Shown here in pieces: positions 51,987 to 64,000 of a DNA stretch of 64,000 nucleotides. The notes under the pieces were generated by a model that ran no database searches, was not told the origin of the DNA, and saw only the letters and a program-made list of their open reading frames with translations. The stretch lies in contig NC_091867.1 of the NCBI RefSeq assembly GCF_019399895.1, positions 7,205,501 through 7,269,500 of the forward strand. The letters are read 5' to 3'. How positions within the stretch are numbered: the stretch's first letter is position 1; the number at the start of each line of letters is the position of its first letter. Both the position numbers and the translations under genes were made by a program. Source of the stretch: Cardiocondyla obscurior. Lineage: Eukaryota > Arthropoda > Insecta > Hymenoptera > Formicidae.

Positions 51987-54900
51987 TCCGAGTTTTGTTT
52001 ACGTTTTTTTTTTTTACTAGCACATCGAGCTCGATTCCCGAGATCCGCCGTCACTTTCGAGCTCTCAGATCGTCGTCGTTACGAAACATCTGTTCGAGCC
52101 AGCCGTAAAAATAATTTAATAATCGGAATATTTTTTAGTTTCTGAATGAACGAGTTACTTCTCAGTTTCCGTCTCGATTGTCAGCCGCTGATATGCGACA
52201 ACTAAATATCGCTTGTAATAAAAATTTCACGAGCTAGAGCTTATCTACGACGCGCTAGTCAGCAGAACTTGGAGATAGCGCTCCACGGGATCATTTCTGT
52301 ATAATAATTGAACGTATTCTTTCTCTCTCTCTTCCTCTCTCTCTCTCTCTCTTTCTCTAAAACGCGAGAGCTGATGTAACCACGATAAAAGACGATATTC
52401 TTCGCCCGCGGCGTAAAAACGACACGAGTTCCTAAGTTATTCGTGATCCCTTCCGCACTCGTGATCGATGACCGTTCATTCTTTGCCCCTGATAGTGTAC
52501 CGATAATGGAAGAAAGGGCTTCTCGAACGACCTACGTGAGCACGAAAGTTTTAATGCTCCTCCGCCTTATGTTTAAAAATAAAACTGAAAATTTTAGCTC
52601 GCAATAAATGCGCGCGGAGGGAAGTTAACGGCAGTTTAGAGGACGTGAGTAATGCCCACCGTTTCGCTTTTATCAAATTAAATGTGCGTTGAAAGCTGAG
52701 CGTAAAAATAAATTGTAGGTTTATTCGTATATACTCTTGTTGGCGCGCAGTTAGCAGGGATCAATTATCGCGCGCTACGGCTGCCGATGAAAGCGGTCGT
52801 TATAACGAGCAGCATATATCTCAATTAATCTTTTGTTGCTATTGATACCGCTACAGGTGTCGCGAGTTAAATATCGGCACCGATTGAAAGTCCCGGTGCA
52901 AAAATCTACCTCGATTAATCAGAGAGAGCCTGAATCTTAAACTACTTGCCGTGCATGGAAAATGCATGGAAAAAACTCGGCGGAAATATTCACGTGAAAC
53001 TATCGCGTGAAACGATTCACGTAAAATAAAAAAAATAAAATAAAAATAAAAATAAAAAAATTAAACAGACAAGGCGAAAAAGAAAATAGAATCAAGGGGA
53101 AAGTGCATAGGAAAAGTGCGAGATGCACCGAAAAGCATATATGGCGTTTGCTGCGGCTAGCGTACGTGACTTCCTCCCCCTCTCGGAACCCCTCCCTTGG
53201 CCACCGAGTTCTCGACGCACACACCACGCTGACTTCACGTACTCTAGCCGCCGTCGACGAAGTAAACGTTATATCTGCCTCCCAGCGTACATACCGCGTG
53301 GCACAATGCACCCAGTCCTGGCCGTAGTGTAAGTAATGTACGCTCGTATTGTTTGCCGTCACCTTAGCGTGTTGCCGTGGGACATTGCGCCCTGCCGAAC
53401 GCGTACGTGCACCCACTCGCAACGCAGCTTCGTCGCTGCGTCGCACGCACGCGTGCACCGCGCCTACGCGACACCGGGGGAGTTCGCGCCGACCGAAAAC
53501 GGGTTCGCCGTCGCGTAAAACACGTCCGCGTGACACCGAAACCGTCGGGTTAACCGGCAGCCGCTTAATTCGCCGTTGTGTCATGCAAATCCGGATAATG
53601 AAGAAAGGTGAGTGGCGGCCGTTGGCCACTCGTCGCGACGCTAATTCGCGCGAGAAAGTGCGCTCCGGGTCGACGCGAACGTATCACTAAAAACGCAAAT
53701 GCGGAGTAAAAGGCGTACTTTAGATTTGTAACGCGACTCGCGAAATTTTTGTCGTTGTTGCGACCGACAATGCTCGGCCATTTCCCCCGCTTCTCGCGGG
53801 CGCTTCTCCTCTTTCTCCTTCTAAAATTAAAATTATTAGACCGCCGTTCTCTAATTTTAGTTTCATGTCTTCGTTAACGTTGTAGGAATTAGTCGTTGAT
53901 GTAACCTCGTAACGCCGCAAGAGGAGTAACTACCGCACGGTCGCGGATCTCCCAATGCAATATTCTTCCCTCTTGACGTTTGCGGCCGTCTGTTTTTCTC
54001 CGTCCGTACCTCTTTTCCTCCGTCGCGGACTTGCGCTACTTGTTAGCCGTTCCTTTCAAACTCGCTACAGAAAAAAGGCGCCGACGACTGCAAGTTCGAC
54101 ACGAGGTCCTAACTAGTTGACGGGACAGAAGTTTGCTCGGTCAGAGGTTAAAGCGACGTCCGTTTGTTTATTAGAGAAGTCGTAATTGAAACGTTAATTC
54201 TCCAATTTTCTCGTGAGACAGAAACCTGAACGCATTTCGCAAGTAAATCCGTCAGAATGTCATTCGATTTCGCAAGAAGAATTTTAAATCCACGTCGCAC
54301 TCTAAAAGTGGTAGATATTGTCTTATTATCTGATTAAATATAAAACTATTGATTAAACAATCTAATTCCAAATGTTGAAAATACTTGACATTTCGTTTGA
54401 TAAAAAAAGAAACGATTGAATCGCGAGTGAAATTTGCATGACCGATAATGCGAATACATTCTTAATTTGTAAAATTACCGCTTCAAATAGAACACGGTCG
54501 GTAGAAAAAGAAAAAGAGAGCCGCCGAAAAAAAAAATTATATTAGATTATATGCGCGTGATTTTTTTATCCTTTTGCGCGGAAGCAATAACGATCGCGCA
54601 GAAATACGTCGATAGCCAATTTCTTAGATATCCGATATATAATGCTCGACTTCGGCGCCGAAGCAATCTCGTTTTTATCGATTCTCACAAAATCCTCCAA
54701 TTAGCTCGCATAACATTACCGTAATTACGGTACCCACCTATCGACCGAAGCATCATCGGTAGGCTTAATATATCTCCGCTACATGTATATCCAATCCCCG
54801 CTTTCTCCAAAATTGCATTCTCCACCGGCACGAGTAGCGTATGTGGAATTAGCAGATAGCTCAGAAAATTCGCAATAACGCAAATAACTTCATATAAATC

Positions 54901-56571
54901 CATCGCGTAGCCGAAAAAAGCCCTGCCAAGAAATATTACGAGTCCGTACCGTCGGAAATAAAAATATTACATCAAACGCGGTCGATCTACAAAAATCGTG
55001 AGTCGAGCCGGGCGGGAGGCCGTTAATTAAAAGGGCAGCGTTAATTAATATGTTATTTTAGACGTGCACGAGGCACGCAAACTACTGCGAGAAGCAGAGG
55101 GAGCGAGGTAGGGAACCGCGAACAGGTCATCTGTATCATTTTAGAACGACAGCGGTGTGCCACAGCGTAATAAGACCGGCGGTAGGAAGTTTCATGGGGC
55201 GTAATTAACTCCACGGAATCACCTGTGTGTTTCGGCGAGCACTCGTGGGGCCCAAGTTCGCCGGTCTGCGAGCGTCGCCGTCCGTTGTTGGCCCGCCTTA
55301 GACAACGCGGCTCGCACATAAATTCTCGCGGGTCGGTGGCGCAGATGCGATGCGTCGACGCCACGGCTGGCTCGCAACCAATCCTGATCGCGTTACAAAG
55401 CAGCTTGCGGAAGCTTAGGAGAGTACCGCCGGATTTGCATTATTTATCGCGTGCAATCGTACGCGCCGGATTCCCCCCTCGTTTCTTACGATTCCCATAC
55501 CTCTGATTTTGCACGTCCCGATTCCTCCGTTCTTCCCCCTTGAATCGTAAACTTCGAGGAGGAACGAAAAATATAAATTGGCTCTATCTTACGTCAGTAT
55601 CTTTTTATTTTTTTATTTATTTTTTATCTTTTTTTTGTATGTGTGTGTGTGCTTTCGACGTTATTGCCACTGATTCTTCAAGTTCCTTCTGATGTTTCAT
55701 TGCTCTGAAAATCGCCGCAGTAAGAATTCTAATTTTTGCCAGGACTCGCCGGGGAAATATTTCAGAGAAAATTCGATTTCATATTTAAAAAGGTCATAAA
55801 GAGTGTGAGCGTTTTTTTTTTTTTTTGACGAAAAGTTTTATGCGCTCTCCGCGCGGATGAATCGAGGAAACACTACGACGCCGTTATTTATAATCGGAGC
55901 GTCCTGAAATACGCGGCAGCGTATCCCTTTTTTGCGCCCCCGCGCGCTATCGACATGAATAATAACGTGGTGCGGGCATAAGTATTCGCGAAAGTTCAAT
56001 TTCCCGTCATGACGCACGATGATTTATCGATGACGCTACAAACGAATGGACATTATTTACTGTCGCCATTCCGCCGGCCGGTCGATATTTCGAAAGAGTG
56101 AAATCCCGCGTTTACGAAAGGCGCGCCCGAACGTGAGAAATCACCCGGCGTAGGTGAGAGGATGGGAGAGACGTTTCTTCGCGGCTCGTCGAGCTTTATG
56201 ATACCTGCCTTTTAACACGTCAACGATTATCAATCATTAAGCTATTGCTCGAACTTATACACGTATATTGCGTCAGAGAAAGAGAGAGATAGATCGCTGT
56301 CAAGACGTAGTCAGAGCTCGCATATACACTGAGCGTCACGGATTATCGGATCATCGGCATACCGATCGGTGCATTGACGTTCCGCGCGCGGCTGGGAAGT
56401 TTCGAGAAAACGCGCGTTTTCGACGAGGGAGCGCCGGGACCGGGCACTCGATTAGCTCGGAAGCCTTTCAGCAAAGCAGTTTTATCTACGTAATGATATC
56501 TCGCGCGGAGCGAACGAGGTAGGGTAAGGGACCGAAGGGAAAGGACGAGTGACCGCCGCAGGGACTAGTTT

Positions 56572-56577
56572 TCAGTC
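56572..56577 (+). promoter_or_regulatory. Arthropod initiator (TCAGTC)
   Basis: TCAGTC matches the arthropod Inr consensus, placing +1 at the A (56574). No TATA box lies 25-35 bases upstream, and the downstream element at +28 is not a clear match. The case rests on the fit with the short leader, ATG and donor that follow. Confidence 0.35.
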
Positions 56578-56663
56578 GCTGAATCCTGACAAGGAGGTAC
56601 ACCGCGCTCGGCAGACGGGACTTCAGGCACTGCTCTCGGAACGATGTTCATCGCATTCTCGAC
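56574..56663 (+). CDS. Candidate first exon of a secreted-protein gene (5' partial gene)
   Basis: A 70-nt leader without upstream ATG runs from the initiator to ATG at 56644, which has A at -3. Twenty coding bases give MFIAFS plus AC of a split threonine codon. They stop at a consensus 5' splice site, GTAAGTAA (56664), in phase 2. Many insect cuticular and other secreted proteins split the signal peptide with an intron a few codons after the start, and this exon has that form. The frame continues in phase at 63984. The family cannot be named from seven residues. Alternatives are a non-coding 5' exon or chance. Confidence 0.35.
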
Positions 56664-58430
56664 GTAAGTAAATAATTCCTAGCGTAGAAAACCGACTCCA
56701 TTATGACTGGCAGACGTATCTCGAAAGGCGGTCCGTCTCGAAAGGGCGTAGGGAGGCAGCCCTTCACGAAGAACGGAATTATCAAGCCGCCGCCGTCGAG
56801 CAGAATGCTTCTTTGGTACGAGAGATTGAAGATAACGCGAAAATATCCTCCTAATTGCCGGCAATTAAAGTAATAAGGGTTTCTATCGTTCTATACGTTC
56901 CGCAATCCTGCAATGACTCCTTCAGAAGGATTATTTAGATAAAAAGAAGCGATAACGATCTCGAAAGGTTTACAGCTGAATTTTTAACAATTGTTTATTA
57001 AATCCGTCAATTTTTTTTTGTTTTTTTTTTAATGGCTTCTTGACAAACCTCCTCATTAAAACTTCTTCCGAGTAATCCAAAGCACGGAATACCGATCGGT
57101 GCTCTTCAAAGTTGCGATAGGCGTCCCGGGAGCGCGACGGGACCTTCGTCCAGATCGACCAAGTGGAAATTCCAGTCGCCGTTCGTTCCCGTGCGATAAC
57201 AAAGCGACGTAATCAACGGCGCGTCGTTTATTTCGTCCCCGTGACGTTTGTCAAGTTCACCGGACGCGCGCCATGCTGCCGTTAAAAAAAAAGAAAAAAA
57301 AAGACACCGCTGGTTTCACGTCCCACCGTTCGCCGCGACATGCGTAAGATTACACTCCATGCGTTCGTTGTAGATGCCCGCAACACGCGCGATAATACTC
57401 CCGCGGTACGCCCGTGCGAAAACGTACAGCATCCGGTTTTGTCGCGCGGCAGCGCAGCCCGGCATCCCGCCGCCAGCTGAAATACCCGATAAAGCGGCGC
57501 TATTAGGTTTCGCCGTCTCTTTTACGAGGCGACAATACGAACGAGCGTGTATATTTGGCGAGGATACGGCAATGCTGCTCGAGACGCCCCGGCCTCCGCG
57601 CTTGGTTTACGAGACGCCGTCTCCGCGATCACGCGGAGGGCGAGAATCGCGCGGCACCAGGTGCACATCCTGGCGGTTTCCGATTGTCCCGCGGCAACGT
57701 TAATAACCGGCTCTCTCGGCCAGGCCGGAGCTTGGCACAGTCCGTCGGGGACGCGGGCGGCGGTCGTCTCCTTCGGTTAACTGTAACTCGCATTTGCATA
57801 CCGGCGTGTACTCGACGAGGCACGCGCATGAATAAATATCCCCGAGAGCCGTGCGACTTAAACAGAGTCCAAACGGCGGGAGTCGCACGGGCAAACTCCC
57901 GTCATCCCTGGGCCCTTCAGGGTGGGCCGCGTCCTCGACCTCTCGTTAACTCCCCGAGTCACCGTCGGAATTTCCGCCCGCTGCGGAAACAAAGGGACCC
58001 GCGAAACCGTACACGAACACCTAATGAAACTAGAATTATACCATCGGACTTGGAAGATAGTAAATGGTAGGATCGAGATAGTTCCGAGACTCCGAGCGGT
58101 TATATGCGATGCACTGTATCCACAGAAAGTTCCACTTCTGATTAGCTTGGGAATCTGTATCGAACTCGCCGCGACAATTGACGTACCGTGCGAGGTGTTT
58201 ATTCCGCGCGCTATAGACAGAAGTTGGTAGTACATGTTCGCGAGAAGAGGTTCGCAAAATAGATTTTGATACAACGGATTACGTTACGTGGTCCATAACA
58301 TCGCGCGGCTCTGGATTATTGATTGCAAAGTTTCGCGACGAAGCGCTCGCCGATAAACTGTGAAACAAACTCGGGCGGGCTGGCTATCCTTTCGGCAGTG
58401 GATACTCGGTTCAATTTGCGGAGTTAAGGA

Positions 58431-58499
58431 GCCGGCAAGTCAAACAGCAATTAGTAATTCGCAGCTGCGCGAACGATGATCGCTGTTTAACCCGCCGGC
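58431..58499 (+). repeat. Nested hairpin (6 + 7 + 5 bp)
   Basis: GCCGGC (58431-58436) pairs with GCCGGC (58494-58499). AAACAGC (58442-58448) pairs with GCTGTTT (58482-58488). TTCGC (58458-58462) pairs with GCGAA (58469-58473) around a 6-nt loop. Internal loops are near-symmetric (5/5 and 9/8), so the 69-nt unit folds as one rod. Confidence 0.6.
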
Positions 58500-59426
58500 A
58501 AATGAGATTCCTACCGCACGTTCGCGCCAACTTGGCCAATATTTCACTTTAATCGCCGTACGTCAGCCGATGTGGATGACACCGAGGAAACCTGGCAGAC
58601 AGAGACCGAGGGATGAGCGTTTGTTCTCGGGCACGCGAGCGCGTCTCGAACTGAGAAATTTTTTTCTTCAACAAAGAGATATGAATAAATTAATTTGAGT
58701 GGCAGGGCGTAAAAAAAAAATGTAACGACAAAATAATTAAAAAATTTTGTTCCCTAACTTATCAAGCTCGAATAAAAAATAAGACGAAAAATTAATAAAC
58801 GCCGAAAGGAATGTAATTAGTTAATCAAGTAAATTAAATAGCTAAACCGCGTGTAAGCACTTGACGAACGTGAACAATCGCGCCTGCTCCACTTCACTTT
58901 CTTTTTCTTTTTTCTTCTTTTGCACAACGTGCGATACGAACTTACCGAGTTCGACCGCTGTCGCAGGGTTCGCGAGAATTTACAATCGATACGCTAAGCG
59001 TTCACGGTGAATAGCCAACGCCTTGGGAACCGGTTCGACGCATTTACGGCTGCTAGCGTGTAACGCGTCGCTGATAATAAGTGCGCAAACATGAGTTTAA
59101 CGGCGCGAGATAGTCTGCGAATTGACTGACGGCGCAAAACGCGCGCGGCACTCGCCCGAAATTACGGTATTAGCCACAACGCCGCTATCGATCGCCTGGC
59201 TATCGATGCTAACGGCTGCCAGTCTTGCCAGACCCCTTATTTCCTGAGAAATTACGATGCGCCGCCGTCGCGCCGGTCATTACACCAGCCCTCCCCCGAA
59301 GATTAAAGCGCGCGTACTGCCGTTTGTTTAGCGAGGAAACTCAACCGCGCGAGATAAAAGTTCTCCCGTTACTCGCCGCGCATACACAAGTTGTTTATAA
59401 TATGCAACGAACGCGTAGGGATTAAT

Positions 59427-59454
59427 AAAAAAAAAAAAAAAAAAAAAAAAAAAA
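59427..59454 (+). repeat. A28 homopolymer
   Basis: Twenty-eight consecutive A preceded by ATTAAT. No retrocopy body was recognised upstream. Confidence 0.95.
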
Positions 59455-62400
59455 TAGTTAACAAAATAAACCAATAATTGCGCAAACTAAATCTAACAAA
59501 TGAGTAATTACGTTGAGAATTAAATTAAATTAAAATTAGCTCTTCGTGCCGCAATCGATTTGCCGGCATTTATTAGTCCGCCGCGTGTTAATAGAAATGA
59601 TAGAAACCGACAAGCCTCATCGCTCACAAAGCGAGGAACACCTACGACTCTCTTGCTTCCCGGCAATCGCACGGGTTAAACGTAACGCCATTGAGAAACA
59701 AACGATCTATCACGCACCGAGTGCTTTAACGGGCCGCCGGGGCCGTTAACGACCGCCACCCTCGTCGTCTCTCTCCCCCTTTTTCTCACCGGTACAATAG
59801 AAACAATTACGTGTAAATCTTTAACGGCCGCCCGCCCCCGTCCGCGGCACCCTCCAGTCGTTTCCGACGCCTTTCATCAAACCGCTCTCGCGATTTTCAA
59901 CGTGACTCCGTCCGTGACAATTACGAGCCTTCACTTAACGACAAATGTCACGGAGATACCTTTTCGAGCCCTTCAAAAAAAAAAAAAAAAAAAAGACAAC
60001 AGCGTTCTGTCGTTTTCCATTCAAAAATCATAAAAGGTATAACGTGCCCGTCCGAGAGAAGTACGTCCAAACCCACACCATTTCAATATTCAAATGCAAC
60101 AATATTTTGCAATGGTTTGTTCCGCGACGAAGCGCAAAAGAGTCAGTGCGGGTAAACACCAGCTGTTTAAATTCTCGACCGCGAAAAGAGTAAAAAGTCG
60201 TAGGAAGCTCCTTGGGCCGGGAAAATTTCTACAATTTGCGTATCACAACAGTCGTCTTTTCCTACGAGGCGGTCAATTCGCGTAATAGCAGCTCTTGGTG
60301 AATCGTTTCAGCGGTCGGAGGGGGAGTGATAAAATCCGAGGTAGGTGGGAACGCAGGGGATGAGAGGCAGAAAGGGAAAAAGGGCGGCGGACAGAGGGAT
60401 TCGTGTATAAGCGAGTGAGTTGGCAACTTCGGGCACTCGGTGCCCGGTGTTTGCCCTCTCTTCGGGGTCTCTGGAGATGTTTGCGCTGGCTCGGCACCTC
60501 GGCCCTTCACGCGGTCCGCACGATGACTGACTGAAATGATTTCGTCGACTGGCGCGGCTGGAGTGCACTTTTGTCAACGTTGCAACACGCGCCGCCGTAA
60601 AAGGGAATCCTCGAGCGGCGGAAGCGACGTAACTTGAAGTTTCACACTTGTTTTTGACGTTACGAGTAATTGTCGAGTAAATCGTTAATATTATAAAAGG
60701 GCTTGAATCTAAATGGTTTTACGCGCGGTGATGTAACACGCCGCCGTGGCGAGGAGGACCTTTTTCCTGTATCGCGCGAAAATACCTCCGCGAGATATAT
60801 ATTTACGGAGAACGCTCCGACCGTCGTTCCCAAGCGTTTCTCTCGAATTAGCGAAGTTAACGGAGCATTAGACACGTGGGGCATAAAATTATGGAGCGCT
60901 ACGGTGATTAATGCGAAGCTGCAACAAGGAGGAATGCGTCGGGAAGCGTTTATCGTTTCGAAACGATTACAGAAATCGTTCCGGACAGAAGGTAGAATTA
61001 GACGGTGCGATTTTAACAATGCCCCGGAGATTTCGCGCGGAGAGACTCCCCCTTCCTCCCCACTCCGTCCGAAGTTGTTCGAACTTTGCATTAAGTCGCG
61101 GGTGAGACAGTGAGAGAAAACGGAAGAAATCCTGACGGTGTTCGCACGGAGAGAGGAGAGCCCCGTCGTATTTACAGAAGAAAGTGGAAGTGGGAACTCG
61201 AGGGCGACTGTGATGAGGATTGAACAAACAAGAGAGTCTCGGGCTCCAAGGCGATGTCGGTCATCGTCATTAACACCGGATAATCCAGCCGCGAAATACA
61301 CGCACCTGGAGTGTAGCAGCCTCCTTCTTTTTATCCGGCGAGTGTTGACGCTGCGAGGAAAAAAAAAATAAGAACGGACTCCGGCCACGTATCTTCCTTT
61401 CGACTCGGTAAGCAACCGAGTATATCGTTAACCTGTATAAATTACGCGTTTACGCAACCGTATAAATTGTCCCGTTTGTTCTTCTCGCCTGCGCCATCGA
61501 TCACTCTGGAATTGCTAAAGCGCCGATAAAGAAAACTGGGGAAACACCTGCGCGATCCTTCATCCTCACAACCCGCCGCTAGTTCTTCTTCGAGCTCTCT
61601 GCGATTCGAGCCGAATATGTTTCTAATTTATTTATGGATAACCAACGGAGGTGTCTCCGTTAGTATTTCGTCACGATCGCGTGCTCCTGATTTCGTTGCG
61701 CCGACGTGTTTACTTCCACTCTCGAACGTAAACGAACGTTATTTCTCCATGAACCGTAATGCCAGTTTGCATAAGGACAATTGTAGATTTCGCGTCGCCC
61801 GTAACTTTCTATCGCGCTCGCGAGCGTAGAATTGCCATCCATTTTCCGCTTGAAACGTTACCGTCCGTAAGTTAAATATTATGTTTGCTGACGGAAGACG
61901 ACGTTTCGAGTGCAGCCGAAGAATATGAAACGTGCCGATCTTGCAGCGCAAATCGCGGCAGAAACCCAACGGAATGATTTTTACTTCGTTCCTCGCTGAA
62001 CATAAATCACCGATACATAATAAATTTATGTATTCGTATCCACTACAAATTCTCTCTCTCTCTCTTTCTCTGTTAAAAGTTTTGATAATTGGCAGATCCA
62101 AATCTTTCAGTGACATTTCGCGACGAGAAGTATCGCCTCCTAAATAATTACGCAGACAACTTCGCCAAAAAAAAAAATAAAATAAAATAAAAAAAAAGAA
62201 AACTGTAAATTATAAACAACGCTTTAGCAGTCTTCATTTTCATACAGTCATAACCAGCAGACTTGATAGCAATTAAACTGCAACGTTCATAATGACAAAC
62301 AGCCTTTATCTTATCCTCGAAGAAACGTCGGGAGATCAAAACACAGAGAGCGAACTAGTTCCGAGTAACAATTTGGTCTCAGATTTGGAATAATATATTT

Positions 62401-63983
62401 CGTAATACAGAAATTATCAAATGCAATTAATTACGCAAGGAAACAATGCCCCGTGATGCAAAATGTCGAGAGGCGGGTCGCGGCTCCCCGGTAATATCCC
62501 CGAGACACCGAGGGGGGAGGTGAAAAAGTTCGCCTCATAAGTAATTACGAGTTCAACCCCTCCGTCGAAAGTTGTCCCCTCACCCTCAATCGCGACTGCC
62601 ACAGCCACCCCCGACGTTTCCGGCCGTATCTGACATCTCTGCCTCGATGTTTCTTCTTTCTTTTGCCCGCCACGTGGTTCCTAGCTTCCCACCCCCGACC
62701 CCTCTTTTCTTCTGGCCGCTAGCTACACCTTGCACTCCATCTCAGCAACACGTTTCTTGACAGAAAGTTAATAAAGTTTTCCAACTCGCATAAATCAACG
62801 ACCTTCTTTAACCTCCGGCTTCGCGGGCTGTCAGGTACGTACTTGCAGCGTGGCAAACCTCGCTTATAAAAGCAACGAACTTTAATGCGTTTCAATAAAT
62901 TCCTCGAACGCTCTTTCTCCACTTTGCTCGTCCCGGCCGTCTCGACTTGTCGCCCTCGCACTTTCCGGCGAAAAGTCGTCGAAATCGTCGCAACGCACGT
63001 CAAGCGGGACAAAGAGAAGTATAAATTTATGTGCAACGACAATCTTTCTAATAAATACCTGTTCGTGACATATCTCCCTTTTTCATTTTTTTTTTCTCTC
63101 AAGTAGTTTTCATTTATACTGCAAGAGTCGCTAAATGCATTTTTTTCCCCTTTTAAATTAAACTTTTCGCGCGAATTGAAACGGCAATCTTTCTTCGACA
63201 ATGCTGACAATGATAGAAAAGATCCCGGCGGTACCTGTTAATCTTAATTCTTTCGTTTGTCTCTCGTGGGATGTAAGACTGAAGACACTTGCACACGAGC
63301 GCGCCTACTTAACGAAGAAATGTTGAAATCCGAGAATTTTTGGACCACCGCGGCTGCTGCTCCATTTGAATTTATCGAAAATAAATCTCGCAATCTATTT
63401 TAATAAATAATTTTATACGAAATATAATTTCTAAATAGACTCTCAAGAATATTATAAGACTTAAAAGACGTATTTCGCGATAAAGTTGAAATTCAGTAAG
63501 TATATTAAAAAACAATTATTAATATATTTTTACCATTCATAACGAGTATAAAACATAAAATTTAATATTTATAATGAGCTGCAATTTAATAGCATTTTTT
63601 CATTGAAATGTTTTTTTTTGTTTTTTTTTTACTGTGCTTACGGCTTTTCCTTTTTTTTTTCAATTGAAATGACGAGAGGAAGAGAGACGGTTCCCCTTTC
63701 GATTTTATCGCGAGACATAAAGAAGGAAGTCCGAAGTACTGGCAAAAATCCGCGAATAAACATCATTTGCGTTTTCATAATTAAGAGCCGTACAGAGACG
63801 GTACAGAGAGTCGGTCGCTCGTCTTGATTTTAATCCACGGTCCGGTATGAATTATGGACTGTAAGCTTCAGGAAAAAGCTCCAGGAGCTGTACCGGAAGT
63901 TAATCAGAGCATTTCTTTATGCCCGAAGGCACGCGAAACGCGAATATTCTCCTTCGCGGGAATAAACTTGAATTTCCTTGCAG

Positions 63984-64000
63984 AATACTAGTAAATTCGA
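63984..64000 (+). CDS. Candidate second exon of the secreted-protein gene, cut by window end
   Basis: The sequence TTGAATTTCCTTGCAG ends at 63983 and resembles a 3' splice site. Joined to the exon ending 56663, the split codon becomes ACA (Thr) and the next codons read ILVNS. The joined start (MFIAFS-T-ILVNS) is hydrophobic, as expected for a signal peptide. Only 17 bases are visible, so this rests on phase, acceptor quality and hydrophobicity together. Confidence 0.25.

Larger units (their letters stand above)
34626..56570. other. Intergenic or intronic DNA, no recognisable gene
   Basis: Mostly CpG-rich, with many chance open frames on both strands. It holds the microsatellites, hairpins and 27-bp tandem repeat listed separately. 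A possible non-coding first exon on the minus strand ends at a good donor (GTAAGTGA) at 50843; its partner exon was not found. Further isolated 5'-splice-like sites occur, for example at 53331. Nothing resembles a known coding exon. Confidence 0.55.
56664..63983. other. Possible 7.3-kb first intron, otherwise no recognisable gene
   Basis: If the exons at its two ends are real, all of this is one intron. It is CpG-rich and holds many chance frames, including the longest in the window (251 codons, minus strand, 60660-61415). Also present are a structured hairpin (58431-58499), A28 (59427-59454) and a tight GC hairpin, CGGGCAC-TCG-GTGCCCG, at 60430-60446. I saw no family-like protein segment. 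Confidence 0.4.

Noticed and set aside
20797..53174. The shared string TACGTGACTTCC upstream of the spliced locus (about 20799) and near 53164, where a GTAAGTAA donor at 53331 suggested a second promoter/exon.
   Set aside because: A shared 12-mer is expected many times in 64 kb, and no acceptor or other exon supports a gene at 53 kb.
56242..56265. A stretch resembling miR-137 (CTATTGCTCGAACTTATACA...).
   Set aside because: Mismatch at the first base of the seed region and an insertion in the middle; no hairpin partner seen.
60660..61415. The longest open frame in the window (251 codons, minus strand).
   Set aside because: CpG-rich DNA is stop-poor and a frame of this length is only slightly above the expected maximum. 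The composition is basic/Ser-rich, there is no domain signature, and overlapping frames on the other strand are also open.

Overview
The window looks like a gene-poor stretch of an insect nuclear genome, most likely a hymenopteran such as an ant. This is inferred from four features. CpG dinucleotides are abundant and undepleted. The base composition swings between CpG-rich blocks and AT-rich blocks. Microsatellites and long poly-A/poly-T runs are frequent. The only unmistakable genes are eukaryotic-type tRNAs with internal Pol III promoters and T-run terminators. I recognise no complete protein-coding gene, no transposase or reverse transcriptase, and no rRNA. The many open frames of 60-250 codons are what stop-poor, CpG-rich DNA gives by chance, and none shows a family signature I can name with confidence.

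Layout. From 1 to 20.7 kb is intergenic or intronic DNA with simple repeats, a very strong G-quadruplex motif (12409-12432) and a (GA)43 / (AT)16 / T25 microsatellite cluster (19.58-19.85 kb). From about 20.88 to 22.12 kb is a compact array of well-formed splice sites defining a five-exon plus-strand transcript. Three of its exons end in the same 56-nt sequence, each copy running exactly up to its 5' splice site. It reads best as a long non-coding RNA built by exon duplication, and it is the most novel item here. From 22.1 to 26.3 kb is CpG-rich DNA with a diverged duplication. From 26.3 to about 35 kb is an AT-rich block holding four tRNA genes: Arg-ACG, Glu-UUC and Ile-AAU clustered at 27.5-28.8 kb, and Asp-GUC at 34.6 kb. 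The same block carries two inverted repeats, one of which (29450-29517) has the geometry of a microRNA precursor. From 35 to 56.5 kb is again CpG-rich with no recognisable gene, but it contains two perfect long-arm hairpins (42749-42817 and 48921-48980).

At 56.57-56.66 kb there is a good candidate first exon: an arthropod initiator, a 70-nt leader, ATG plus 20 coding bases, then GTAAGTAA. Its reading frame continues into a candidate acceptor at the last 17 bases of the window (63984-64000). The joined start is hydrophobic, like a signal peptide split by a 7.3-kb intron. If right, the gene body lies beyond the window.

The tRNAs are certain. The spliced non-coding locus is well supported at the sequence level. 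The hairpins, the split signal peptide and the other items are hypotheses that RNA data would settle.
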